Below are positions 25,114 through 33,068 of a stretch of 64,000 nt of DNA, one piece after another. The position numbers and the translations under genes were made by a program. Location of the stretch: NCBI GenBank assembly GCA_015689685.1, contig WVSL01000004.1:308814-372813 (forward strand), written 5' to 3'. The DNA comes from Rhodobacterales bacterium HKCCE2091 (GTDB taxonomy: Bacteria; Pseudomonadota; Alphaproteobacteria; Rhodobacterales; Rhodobacteraceae). The number at the start of each line of letters is the position of its first letter. Positions within the stretch are counted from its first letter, which is position 1. Under the pieces are notes generated by a model. That model was not told the origin of the DNA, did no database searches, and saw only the letters and a program-made list of their open reading frames with translations.

Positions 25114-25142
25114 TGATTGGGCGCTGTGCCGGCCACTGTCAA
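25114..25142 (-). promoter_or_regulatory. Promoter of the lgt operon
   Basis: On the minus strand the perfect -35 TTGACA (plus 25137-25142) is followed after 17 bp by CAATCA (plus 25114-25119). Its -35 lies 2 bp from the -35 of the divergent ubiK promoter, so the two promoters are back to back. Confidence 0.55.
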
Positions 25143-25144
25143 CC

Positions 25145-25173
25145 TTGATGCCGGGGCCGTGGCGGGCCATATC
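25145..25173 (+). promoter_or_regulatory. Promoter of ubiK
   Basis: TTGATG (25145-25150) and CATATC (25168-25173) are separated by 17 bp. The start would be near 25180, 19 nt before the ATG, with AGGAGG between. Confidence 0.55.
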
Positions 25174-25198
25174 AGGGGCGGACCACAGGAGGCCGCCG

Positions 25199-25438
25199 AT
25201 GCAGACCCGCAACCGGATCATGGAAGACATCTCGCAGCTGATGACGAACGCGATGGGCGTCGCCCAGGGCGCGAAGGAAGAGGCCGAGACGGCGATGAAG
25301 TCCCTCGTCGACCGCTGGCTCGCCGACCGCGATTTCGTGACCCGCGAGGAGTTCGAGGCGGTCCGCGCGATGGCCCAGAAGGCGCGCGAGGAGAACGAGG
25401 CGCTGAAGGCGAGGATCGAGGCGCTGGAGACCCGCTGA
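25199..25438 (+). CDS. ubiK: Ubiquinone biosynthesis accessory factor UbiK (BMFP domain)
   Basis: This 79-residue, wholly helical protein matches the BMFP/YqiC family. The N-terminal part RIMEDISQLMTNAMGVAQGA and a C-terminal coiled coil (REEFEAVRAMAQKAREENEA) are visible. UbiK binds UbiJ and supports aerobic ubiquinone synthesis at the membrane. AGGAGG lies 7 nt before the ATG. It is a single-gene transcript with a hairpin terminator candidate. Confidence 0.8.
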   Translation: MQTRNRIMEDISQLMTNAMGVAQGAKEEAETAMKSLVDRWLADRDFVTREEFEAVRAMAQKAREENEALKARIEALETR

Positions 25439-25466
25439 GCCCCACTGGATGCGACGGTTTCGTGAC

Positions 25467-25500
25467 GGCGCGCCCGGTTCCCGGGGGCGCCGACGCATTT
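25467..25500 (+). terminator. Probable terminator of ubiK
   Basis: Positions 25467-25477 pair with 25481-25491 (11 bp, one mismatch, loop TTC), and GACGCATTTCTTG follows. It lies 28 bp past the ubiK stop. The remaining 200 bp to the YbjN gene are gene-free and contain an inverted repeat CACCA-TATC-TGGTG near 25580. Confidence 0.45.
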
Positions 25501-25703
25501 CTTGTGGATAGGTTCGCCTCGGGCCGCCGCGTCCAGACTTTGTTCAAGATTTCGCTTTACTCTGCCCGCTGATAACCGCACCATATCTGGTGTGGGACCG
25601 GTCAAGGCAAGCCGACCCATAGAAAGACACCCAGCTTCTAGTGGGCGTCATGGTTGGACTGACCAGGCCCCGCGCGAGGCTGCCAAAACAAGAGGCCTGG
25701 GCA

Positions 25704-26207
25704 ATGTCACTTTCCGAGCAGTATCTCGATTACGAAGATCTCCACCCGATCGACATCGTGGAGACGCTGGCGACCCACCATGACTGGGATTTCGACCGCG
25801 TCGCCGACGACCAGATCGCGATGGCGATCGAGGGCCAGTGGCGCACCTACTCGGTGACGCTGGCGTGGTCGGGCTACGACGAAACGCTGCGGATGATCTG
25901 CACCTTCGACATGGAGCCGCCCGAGGGCGCGATGGCGCAACTCTACGAGGTGCTGAACCTCGTCAACGACAAGTGCTGGGCCGGCGCGTTCTCCTACTGG
26001 GCCGAACAGAAGCTGATGGTCTACCGCTACGGCCTGATCCTCGCCGGCGACCAGCTTGCCAGCGCGGGCCAGATCGCCTGCATGGTCGATACCGCGGTGA
26101 TGGCGGCGGAACGCTATTACCCGGCCTTTCAGCTTGCCTGCTGGGGCAACCGCAGCCCGGCCGACGCGATGCAGGTCGCCATTGCCGAAGGCTACGGCCG
26201 CGCCTAG
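25704..26207 (+). CDS. YbjN-domain protein
   Basis: This 167-residue soluble protein has a YbjN fold similar to type III secretion chaperones (HPIDIVETLATHHDWDFDRV, then LYEVLNLVNDKCWAGAFSY). YbjN proteins are linked to stress tolerance, but their biochemical role is unclear. AGAGG lies 8 nt before the ATG at 25704. The promoter of the next gene, proC, lies within its last codons. Confidence 0.8.
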   Translation: MSLSEQYLDYEDLHPIDIVETLATHHDWDFDRVADDQIAMAIEGQWRTYSVTLAWSGYDETLRMICTFDMEPPEGAMAQLYEVLNLVNDKCWAGAFSYWAEQKLMVYRYGLILAGDQLASAGQIACMVDTAVMAAERYYPAFQLACWGNRSPADAMQVAIAEGYGRA

Positions 26208-26210
26208 GGT
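26182..26210 (+). promoter_or_regulatory. Promoter of proC
   Basis: TTGCCG (26182-26187) and TAGGGT (26205-26210) are spaced by 17 bp. The -35 and spacer lie inside the end of the YbjN gene. The predicted start is near 26217, about 20 nt before the proC ATG, with GGGGGAG between. Confidence 0.5.
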
Positions 26211-26237
26211 CTGCCCCGCGCAACCTGCGGGGGAGAC

Positions 26238-27041
26238 ATGGATTTCGACGACGTGAACCGCCGCGGCCTGGCGATCCTGGGCTGCGGCAAGATGGGATCG
26301 GCGATGCTGGCGGGGTGGCTCGGGCGCGGTCTGTCGCCCGCCGCCGTCCACGTCTCCGACCCCAAGCCCTCCGACTGGCTGAAATCGACCGGCGTGGCGC
26401 TGAATGGCCCGATGCCGGAAGCCCCGGCCGCGCTCGTCGTCGCGGTCAAGCCGCAGGTCATGGCCGAGGCGCTGCCGGGCGCGGCCGATCTCGGCGGCGG
26501 CGGCACGGTCATCGTCTCCATCGCTGCCGGAACGCCGATCGCCACGCTGGAAGCCGCCTTCGGCCCCGGAACGCCGATCGTCCGGGCGATGCCGAACACG
26601 CCGGCCGCGATCGGCCGGGGCATCACCGGCATCGTCGGCAACGCCGCGGCGGGCGAGGCGGACCTCGCGCTGGCCGAGGGGCTCCTGTCCGCGGTCGGCA
26701 GGGTCGTCCGGCTCGACACCGAGGACCAGATCGACGCGGTGACTGGCCTGTCCGGCTCCGGTCCCGCCTACGTCTTTCACCTGATCGAATGCCTCGCGGC
26801 GGCGGGGGAGGCGGAGGGCCTCGCCCCGGACCTCGCGATGGAACTTGCCGTGACCACCGTCGCCGGCGCGGGCGCGCTGGCCGAGCAGTCGGGCGAGACG
26901 GCGGAACAACTGCGGATCAACGTTACCTCGCCGAATGGCACCACGCAGGCCGGGCTGGAGGTGCTGATGGCCGACCTGCCCGACCTGGCCCGCCGGACGG
27001 TCGCCGCCGCCACCGCCCGCGCGAAGGAGCTTCGCCAATGA
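26238..27041 (+). CDS. proC: Pyrroline-5-carboxylate reductase
   Basis: This 267-residue enzyme reduces pyrroline-5-carboxylate to proline with NAD(P)H. The N-terminal Rossmann motif ILGCGKMGSAMLAGW and the C-terminal signature DAVTGLSGSGPAYVF are clear, as is MPNTPAAIGRG. It starts a three-gene operon with csaA and a D-2-hydroxyacid dehydrogenase, joined by 4-bp overlaps. Confidence 0.95.
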   Translation: MDFDDVNRRGLAILGCGKMGSAMLAGWLGRGLSPAAVHVSDPKPSDWLKSTGVALNGPMPEAPAALVVAVKPQVMAEALPGAADLGGGGTVIVSIAAGTPIATLEAAFGPGTPIVRAMPNTPAAIGRGITGIVGNAAAGEADLALAEGLLSAVGRVVRLDTEDQIDAVTGLSGSGPAYVFHLIECLAAAGEAEGLAPDLAMELAVTTVAGAGALAEQSGETAEQLRINVTSPNGTTQAGLEVLMADLPDLARRTVAAATARAKELRQ

Positions 27042-27373
27042 CGATAAGCTTCGACGATTTCATGGCGGTCGATATCCGCGTCGGAACCGTGACCCGCGCG
27101 GAACCCTTCCCCGAGGCGCGCAAGCCCGCGCTGAAGCTCTGGGTCGATTACGGGCCCGAGATCGGGGAAAAGAAATCCTCCGCCCAGATCACCGTGCATT
27201 ACGCGCCCGGCGACCTCGTCGGGCGGCAGGTGCTCGGCGTGATCAACTTCCCGCCGCGCCAGATCGGCCCGTTCATGTCCGAGGCGCTGGTGCTCGGTCT
27301 CTTCGACGAGGCCGGTGCGGTGGTGCTGATCGGGCCGGACAAGCCGGTGCCGAACGGGGCGCGGATGTCGTGA
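27038..27373 (+). CDS. csaA: tRNA-binding-domain protein CsaA
   Basis: This 111-residue protein consists of one EMAP/tRNA-binding OB fold (DFMAVDIRVGTVTRAEPFPE, SAQIT, GVINFPPRQIGPFMSEALVL). CsaA is described as a secretion-related chaperone and tRNA-binding dimer. Its ATG overlaps the proC stop (ATGA) and its stop overlaps the next GTG, so it is co-translated with both. Confidence 0.88.
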   Translation: MTISFDDFMAVDIRVGTVTRAEPFPEARKPALKLWVDYGPEIGEKKSSAQITVHYAPGDLVGRQVLGVINFPPRQIGPFMSEALVLGLFDEAGAVVLIGPDKPVPNGARMS

Positions 27374-28317
27374 AGCTGCTGATCTCCCGACGTCTGCCCG
27401 ACAGCGTGATGGAGGCCGCCGCGTCCCGCTTCGACCTCACCGCGCGCGATGCCGACGTGCCGATGGATCACGCGGAATGCGTGGCCGCGCTTGCCGAACA
27501 GGACGCGGTGATCCCGACGCTCGGCGACGCGTTCCGCGCCGAGGCCTTCGCCGTCGTGCCGGAGCCGCGCTGCCGCCTGCTCGCCAATTTCGGGGTCGGT
27601 TACAACCATATCGACGTCGACGCCGCCCGCGCCGCGGGGGTCGCCGTGACCAACACGCCGGGGGCGGTGACCGACGCCACCGCCGACATCGCGATGACCC
27701 TGATCCTGATGACCGCCCGCCGCGCCGCCGAGGGCGAACGGCTGGTCCGGACCGGCGGCTGGCAGGGATGGGCGCCGACGCAGATGCTCGGGCTGCACGT
27801 CACCGGCAAGACCGTCGCGATCATCGGCATGGGCCGGATCGGGCAGGCCATCGCGCGCCGCTGCCACCACGGCTTCGGCTGCGGGATCCTGTACGTCGCG
27901 CGGTCCGACAAGTCGCTTGACCACCCGGCCCGCCGCGTGGACCTGGACACCGCGCTGGCGGAGGCCGATATCGCGGTGCTGGCGGTTCCGGCGACACCGG
28001 AAACCCGCCACCTCATCGACGCGGCGGCCCTCGCACGGCTCCGGCCCCACGCGATCCTCGTCAACATCGCCCGCGGCGACGTCATCGACGAAACCGCGCT
28101 GATCGCGGCGCTGCAGGCGCGCAGCTTCGGCGGGGCAGGGCTCGACGTCTACGAACACGAACCGCTGGTCCCCGAGGCGCTTCGGGCGCTCGACAACGCG
28201 ACGCTCCTGCCGCATCTCGGCACCGCGGCGCTGGAGGTGCGCGAGGCGATGGGACGGATGGCGCTGTCGAACGTGATCGCCCGGGCCGAGGGGCAGCCGC
28301 TGCCGAACCCCGTCTGA
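27370..28317 (+). CDS. D-isomer-specific 2-hydroxyacid dehydrogenase
   Basis: This is a 315-residue NAD(P)-dependent enzyme. The nucleotide motif GMGRIG lies at about 153-158. The family signature NIARGDVIDETAL (Arg) is near 234, with a Glu in YEHEP near 263 and the catalytic His in LPHLGTA near 283. The early residues NFGVGYNHID match glyoxylate/hydroxypyruvate reductases, so it probably reduces glyoxylate or hydroxypyruvate. The GTG start overlaps the csaA stop. Confidence 0.87.
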   Translation: MKLLISRRLPDSVMEAAASRFDLTARDADVPMDHAECVAALAEQDAVIPTLGDAFRAEAFAVVPEPRCRLLANFGVGYNHIDVDAARAAGVAVTNTPGAVTDATADIAMTLILMTARRAAEGERLVRTGGWQGWAPTQMLGLHVTGKTVAIIGMGRIGQAIARRCHHGFGCGILYVARSDKSLDHPARRVDLDTALAEADIAVLAVPATPETRHLIDAAALARLRPHAILVNIARGDVIDETALIAALQARSFGGAGLDVYEHEPLVPEALRALDNATLLPHLGTAALEVREAMGRMALSNVIARAEGQPLPNPV

Positions 28318-28387
28318 GCGTCATAGTTCCGGAAACATCCCCGCCGGACGCGCGGGCGGCTTCGGCGGCGACAAGGGGTCGGCGGGC

Positions 28388-28975
28388 TCAGGCCGACCCG
28401 TCCCCCGTCGCCTCGCGGAAATGCCGCCGGCACAGCGAGATGTAACGGTCGTTCCCGCCGACCTCGATCTGCGCGCCCTCGGTCAGCGCGCGGCCGCTCT
28501 CGTCGACGCGGATCACCATCGTCGCCTTGCGCCCGCAATGGCAGATCGTCCGCACCTCGCGCATCTCGTCGGCAAGCGCCAGGAGCGCGGCCGATCCCGG
28601 GAACAGCTCGCCGCGGAAATCGACCCGGAGGCCGTAGCACATGACCGGCACGCCGAGATCGTCGACGGCGCGGGCGAGTTGCCAGACCTGTTCCTTCGAA
28701 AGCCATTGCGCCTCGTCCACCAGCACGCAGGCGCAGGGACCGGCGGCCATCCGCGCCTCGATCATGCCGAAGAGGTCGTCCGCGGTGGTGTAGGTATCGG
28801 CCTCGGCGGAGATGCCGATCCGGCTGCCGATCCGGCCCCGTCCCGCCCTGTCATCGAATGTCGCAGTGAGGAGATAAGTCTGCATTCCCCTCTCCACATA
28901 GTTGTAAGACGCCTGTAAGAGCAGGGTCGACTTCCCCGCGTTCATCGTGGAGTAATGAAAGTACAGCTTGGCCAT
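28388..28975 (-). CDS. tdk: Thymidine kinase
   Basis: This 195-residue type II thymidine kinase phosphorylates thymidine for salvage. The P-loop STMNAGKST is at 9-17, the DEAQ motif (LVDEAQWL) near 91, and the zinc-site cysteines in ICHCGRKA and at CRRHF. The length is typical. It is transcribed alone, divergent from the small regulator at 29296. Confidence 0.93.
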   Translation of the reverse strand: MAKLYFHYSTMNAGKSTLLLQASYNYVERGMQTYLLTATFDDRAGRGRIGSRIGISAEADTYTTADDLFGMIEARMAAGPCACVLVDEAQWLSKEQVWQLARAVDDLGVPVMCYGLRVDFRGELFPGSAALLALADEMREVRTICHCGRKATMVIRVDESGRALTEGAQIEVGGNDRYISLCRRHFREATGDGSA

Positions 28976-29295
28976 GACAGGGCTTTGCCGCAACGCGGCG
29001 GCGTCGGCAAGCCCCCGGCGGGGCAGGCAAAAACGGGAAGGACGGCCGCGCGGATGGGGAGCGCACGACCGTCCATCTACAGGTCCGCTGCCAAGGGAGG
29101 GCAGCAGCCTACCGTCATCCGGGTCGACCGGCGACGGGGTCCCACTCAATCGGTCCGTGTCAACTCGGGCCGAACCTCGTTACGCATCCGGGGTGGGTTG
29201 GCCCCCGGTTGAAGGATATATGGGATGAAATCCGGCTTGCATTCATGGGAAAAGAAAACGCTGTTTCCCCGATCGCGGGGGAAGGGGGGGCATCG
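28976..29295. other. Divergent intergenic region with a stem-loop
   Basis: These 320 bp lie between tdk and the next gene and hold no convincing reading frame. A hairpin GCTGCC (29087-29092) / GGCAGC (29100-29105) is flanked by CAGGTCC and AGCAGCC, and CGACC (29066-29070) can pair with GGTCG about 50 nt downstream. This could be a leader or a small RNA; see the findings. An in-frame ATG at 29245 is an alternative start for the next gene. Confidence 0.4.
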
Positions 29296-29763
29296 GTGAA
29301 CAAGACCGGCAGCTACCTCAAGAAGCATACCGAGGCGCTCATCAAGGATGTCGGCTTCGCCGCCGCCTGCGAGCTTACCGGAAAGTCCAAGGCGACGCTC
29401 GGGCGCTACTTCTCGGACGCGGACGAACATTCCGACCGCTTCATTCCCGTCGACGCGGTCGTGGCGCTGGAACAGGCGGCGCGGTTTCCCCATGTCACCA
29501 CCGCGCTGGCCGAGCTGAACGGCATCACGCTCAGCTACGACGCCCCGCAACGCAACACCGCGCGCGGTGACAGCGGCGGGGTGAATTCCGACGTCGTCGC
29601 GCTCAGCCAGCGGTTCGCGATCCTGATGGCCGAGTACCACCAGTCGATCGAGGACGGCATCATCTCGATCAACGAGGCCAAGCGGCTTCTGCGCGAGACG
29701 CTGGAGATCCAGCGCGTCCTTCTGGAGATGAAACTGCATCTCGAGGAAGAAACCACCGGCTGA
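29296..29763 (+). CDS. Putative helix-turn-helix protein with C-terminal coiled coil
   Basis: I do not know a named family for this 155-residue protein. Residues 18-40 (DVGFAAACELTGKSKATLGR) look like a helix-turn-helix, and residues 124-151 form a charged coiled coil (NEAKRLLRETLEIQRVLLEM). It may be a DNA-binding regulator. The GTG at 29296 was chosen because a run of purines (GAAGGGGGGG) ends 5 nt upstream. An ATG at 29245 would add 17 residues but lacks a ribosome site. Confidence 0.6.
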   Translation: MNKTGSYLKKHTEALIKDVGFAAACELTGKSKATLGRYFSDADEHSDRFIPVDAVVALEQAARFPHVTTALAELNGITLSYDAPQRNTARGDSGGVNSDVVALSQRFAILMAEYHQSIEDGIISINEAKRLLRETLEIQRVLLEMKLHLEEETTG

Positions 29764-29858
29764 CGGCCGGGTTTGAACCGGATCCTAACGGTCTCCGTCC
29801 CATGAGCAGATCGCGCGGCCCTGCCGCCGAACCTGCCCGGACCCCGAGGAGACCCGCC

Positions 29859-30119
29859 ATGACCGATCCGCGCCGCCCGATCCGCCGCACCGCCGCAGCC
29901 GCGATCTTCGCCCTGACCACCGCCGCTGCCGCCCATGCCGAAAGCGATGCCCTGGCCGCCCCCGCCGACCTGCGCACCGACCTGGCCGCCTTCACCACCG
30001 TCGACGAGGAAGCCGTCCGCGACCGGACCGAGGTCGCCGTGCGCTGCGAGGAAGTCGGCGGCGTGGTGCTGAAGTCGCTGCAATGCTTCGACGCCTTCGG
30101 CCTCGAAATCCGGCTCTGA
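29859..30119 (+). CDS. Small secreted hypothetical protein
   Basis: This 86-residue protein has an arginine-rich start and a signal peptide (about 1-29, ending AAAAHAES). The mature part of about 57 residues is acidic with two cysteines (RCEEVGG and SLQCFDAF), which could form a disulfide in the periplasm. GAGGAG precedes the ATG at a 7-nt gap. The function is unknown. It converges with ptsP. Confidence 0.65.
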   Translation: MTDPRRPIRRTAAAAIFALTTAAAAHAESDALAAPADLRTDLAAFTTVDEEAVRDRTEVAVRCEEVGGVVLKSLQCFDAFGLEIRL

Positions 30120-30129
30120 CGCCCGTGCA

Positions 30130-32373
30130 TCAGCCCTGCTGCGCGCGCAGGGCCTCCATCACCGCGGGCCGCACCGTCTGCACCCCTTCGGCGCGCGCCG
30201 CGTTGATAACCTTGCGGATCTCGCCCAGGTCGGTGCGCATCAGCAGGCTCTTGACCGGCCCGATCGAGGCCGGGCGCATGGACAGGCTGTTCAGGCCCAT
30301 CGCCGCGAAGCACACCGCCTCCACCGGGCGACCCGCATCCTCGCCGCAGAAGCTGAGCGGCGTGTCGCAGTCGTCGCAACGATGCACGATCTGCTGCAGG
30401 AAGGTCAGGAACGACACGTTGAGCGTGTCGTAGCGCCGCCGCACCCGCTCGTTTTCCCGGTCGGCGGCGAAGAAGAACTGCTTCAGGTCGTTGCCGCCAA
30501 TCGAGATGAAATCGGCGAGCTCGAAGAACTGCCGAGGCGCGAAGGCGAGCGACGGCGTTTCCAGCATCGCCCCGACCTCCAGCCTGGAGGGCAGGGCGTG
30601 GCCGAGCGCGTCCTCGCGGTCCATCTCTCGCATCAGGTGGTCGCGCGCCTGCAGGAACTCCTCGAACTGGGCGATGAACGGGAACATGACCGTCAGGGGC
30701 CGTCCGTCGGCGGCGCGGATGAGCGCCTGAAGCTGCATCCGCATCACGCCCGGCTTGTCGAGCCCGACCCGGATCGCCCGCCAGCCGAGCGCGGGGTTCG
30801 GCTCCTCGAACGGCTTCATGTAGGGCAGCACCTTGTCCGACCCGATGTCGAGCGTGCGGAACACCACCCGCCGCCCGCCCGCCGCGTCCATGACCCGGGC
30901 ATAGAGCGCGGCAAGCTCGCCCCGGCGCGGCACCTGGCTGCGGGTCAGGAACTGGAGCTCGGTGCGGAACAGGCCGACGCCCTCTGCCCCGGACGAGGGC
31001 AGCGAGGGCAGGTCGGCCATCAGGCCCGCGTTCATGTGCAGCGACACCACCTGCCCGTCGCGAGTCTCGGCCTGGCGGTGGCGAATCGAGGCGTAGCGTT
31101 CCTGCGCCTCGGCCTGCATCGCCACCTTGTCGCGGAACGCCGAGGCCACGGTGTCCTCGGGGCGCAGGTGGACGACGCCCTGGTCGCCGTCGACGAGGAT
31201 CGGGTCGCCGTTCAGCGCCTCGGTCGTGATCCGCGAGGCCTGGATCACCAGCGGGATCGCGAGCGCGCGGGCGACGACGGCCGCGTGCGAACCGACGGAG
31301 CCTTCCTCCAGCACCACGCCGCGAAGGCTGCGGCCGTAGTCGAGCAGCTCGCCCGGGCCGATGTTGCGCGCGATCAGGATCGGGTCCTGCGGCATCTCGG
31401 CCCCGGTGTCGCGGCCCTGGCCCGTCAGGAGCCGCAGGAGCCGGTTCGACAGGTCGTCGAGATCCTGGAGCCGTTCGCGCAGGTAGGCGTCCGGCACGGT
31501 TTCCATCCGCGCCCGCGCGGCGGATTGCTCCTTTTCAACGGCCGCCTCGGCGGACAGGCCGCGGGCGATGTCCTCTTCCATCCGGCGCAGCCAGCCGCGG
31601 GAATTGGCGAACATGCGGTAGGCTTCCAGCACCTCGACGCTTTCGCCGCCGGCGGTGACGTTCGACAGCATCTCGTCGACCGAGACCCGCAGCTTGTCGA
31701 TCGCGGTCTTGAGCCGCGCGGTTTCCTCCTCCGGGTCGTCCGAGACCGGGCGGGTGACCACGACGCGGGGCTCGTGCAGGTAGACCCGGCCCATCGCCGT
31801 GCCCTCCTGTCCGACGATGCCGCGGAACATGACAGGGTGCTTGTGCCGCGCCGACAGCGCCTCGCCCTCGCCGACGAAGGCGCCGAGCTCGGTCATCTCG
31901 GCCAGCACCATCGCCACGACCTCGAGCGCGTAGACCTCGTCGTCGGAGAATTCGCGCTGGTCCTTCGACTGCACCACCAGCACGCCGAGCCGTTCGCCGA
32001 GCCGCTGGATCGGCACGCCGAGGAAGGAGGAATACCGTTCCTCGCCGGTCTCGGGCATGTAGCGGAAGCCGCGCTCGGCGGGGGCGTTCGCGGTGTTGAT
32101 CGCGCGGGCGCGCCGCGCGACGCGGCCGACGAGGCCCTCGCCGATGCGCATGCGGGTGACGTGAACCGCCTCGGGCGCAAGCCCCTCGGTCGCGCACAGC
32201 TCCAGCGTGTCGGAATCCCGCAGGAGGTAGATCGAGCACACCTCGGTGCCCATCGAATCCGCGATCAGGTGGGTGATCCGGTCGAGCCGTTCCTGCCCTG
32301 CCTCGCCTTCGGCCATTGTCGCCTGCAAGCGCGACAGCAGCTTGCGGCTTTCGCTTTCCGTGGCCTCGGCCAT
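30130..32373 (-). CDS. ptsP: PEP-protein phosphotransferase PtsP (EI-Ntr) with GAF domain
   Basis: This 747-residue protein is the first component of the nitrogen PTS, which passes phosphate from PEP to NPr. An N-terminal GAF domain (about 20-165) precedes the enzyme I domains. The phospho-His region EEGSVGSHAAVVARALAIP places His363 as the active residue. The C-terminal PEP-binding part has GVGLFRTELQFL and ISIGGNDLKQF. In E. coli the GAF domain senses glutamine. The start is the ATG at 32373. Confidence 0.93.
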   Translation of the reverse strand: MAEATESESRKLLSRLQATMAEGEAGQERLDRITHLIADSMGTEVCSIYLLRDSDTLELCATEGLAPEAVHVTRMRIGEGLVGRVARRARAINTANAPAERGFRYMPETGEERYSSFLGVPIQRLGERLGVLVVQSKDQREFSDDEVYALEVVAMVLAEMTELGAFVGEGEALSARHKHPVMFRGIVGQEGTAMGRVYLHEPRVVVTRPVSDDPEEETARLKTAIDKLRVSVDEMLSNVTAGGESVEVLEAYRMFANSRGWLRRMEEDIARGLSAEAAVEKEQSAARARMETVPDAYLRERLQDLDDLSNRLLRLLTGQGRDTGAEMPQDPILIARNIGPGELLDYGRSLRGVVLEEGSVGSHAAVVARALAIPLVIQASRITTEALNGDPILVDGDQGVVHLRPEDTVASAFRDKVAMQAEAQERYASIRHRQAETRDGQVVSLHMNAGLMADLPSLPSSGAEGVGLFRTELQFLTRSQVPRRGELAALYARVMDAAGGRRVVFRTLDIGSDKVLPYMKPFEEPNPALGWRAIRVGLDKPGVMRMQLQALIRAADGRPLTVMFPFIAQFEEFLQARDHLMREMDREDALGHALPSRLEVGAMLETPSLAFAPRQFFELADFISIGGNDLKQFFFAADRENERVRRRYDTLNVSFLTFLQQIVHRCDDCDTPLSFCGEDAGRPVEAVCFAAMGLNSLSMRPASIGPVKSLLMRTDLGEIRKVINAARAEGVQTVRPAVMEALRAQQG

Positions 32374-32407
32374 GTCCCCCGCCTTCTGACCGGCATCGTT
32401 GCCACCG

Positions 32408-32436
32408 GAATAGAGCAATAGTCAGCGGGCGGTCAA
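32408..32436 (-). promoter_or_regulatory. Promoter of ptsP
   Basis: On the minus strand TTGACC (plus 32431-32436) and CTATTC (plus 32408-32413) are spaced by 17 bp. The start of transcription would be near 32401, 28 nt before the ATG. Confidence 0.5.
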
Positions 32437-32540
32437 ACCGTCCGCGGTGCTTGACCCGCACGCCGACGCGGACCACGCTGTGGAAAAGTGGTGCGGGCGG
32501 ACCGGGACGGGTGCGCCGGTCGGAACCTTGGGGGCGTCCG

Positions 32541-33062
32541 ATGCGACGGGTGTGTGTGGGGGCGGCGGTTGCCGCGATGACGGTCCTGGGCGCGGCGGAG
32601 GCCCAGGGGATCCGGGTGGACGGAACGCCGCGCGCGATGCCGGCGGACAACGATTTCGCGGGGTATTTCGGAAGCGGGCCGTCCGTGCTGCTATCCGGGG
32701 CGTCGCTGACGCTGACCGCGCCCGCGCAGGTCACCTTCACCGAGTTCGGGGCGGAGAGCGGGAACGACAACGCGTTTTCCGTCGCCGGGATCGGTACCCT
32801 GGCGGAGCAGCGCGACTTCGGCCCGCGCCTTCGCAGCGAATTGTCGGGCCTGTTTCCGCCCGGGCCGCTCGACCCCTACCTCGCGTTCTTCGGCGAAAGC
32901 GGCCTGCGCATCGCCGCGGGCAGTCCCGGCTTCGGCGCGGTCGTGCCCGGCGACGCCGCCGGGCTTCATGCGCGCGTCTTCCTAGTGCTCGACGACGCGG
33001 GCGGCGACGACGGCGACTTCGACGACTACATCATCCGCGTGGACGTGACGCCCGCGCCGTGA
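32541..33062 (+). CDS. Secreted hypothetical protein
   Basis: This is a 173-residue protein with a signal peptide (1-21, cleavage near AEAQ-G). The mature part reads as beta strands with many Gly, Ser and Asp residues (SLTLTAPAQVTFTEFGAESG) and ends in an acidic stretch DDAGGDDGDFDDY. I do not recognise the family. It is divergent from ptsP and converges with lysC. It may be an extracellular or periplasmic beta-sandwich, but that is only a guess. Confidence 0.6.
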   Translation: MRRVCVGAAVAAMTVLGAAEAQGIRVDGTPRAMPADNDFAGYFGSGPSVLLSGASLTLTAPAQVTFTEFGAESGNDNAFSVAGIGTLAEQRDFGPRLRSELSGLFPPGPLDPYLAFFGESGLRIAAGSPGFGAVVPGDAAGLHARVFLVLDDAGGDDGDFDDYIIRVDVTPAP

Positions 33063-33068
33063 TCCGGG

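Noticed and set aside
28976..29245. Bacterial SRP RNA gene
   Set aside because: The CAGGTCC and AGCAGCC words are present, but the apical GGAA loop and the closing GGU/GCC pairs are not, so it is not annotated as ncRNA; kept only as a low-interest finding.
29245..29295. ATG at 29245 as start of the helix-turn-helix protein
   Set aside because: It lacks a ribosome site and adds a Gly/Ala-rich stretch not like the rest. GTG at 29296 follows a long purine run. The choice is not certain.
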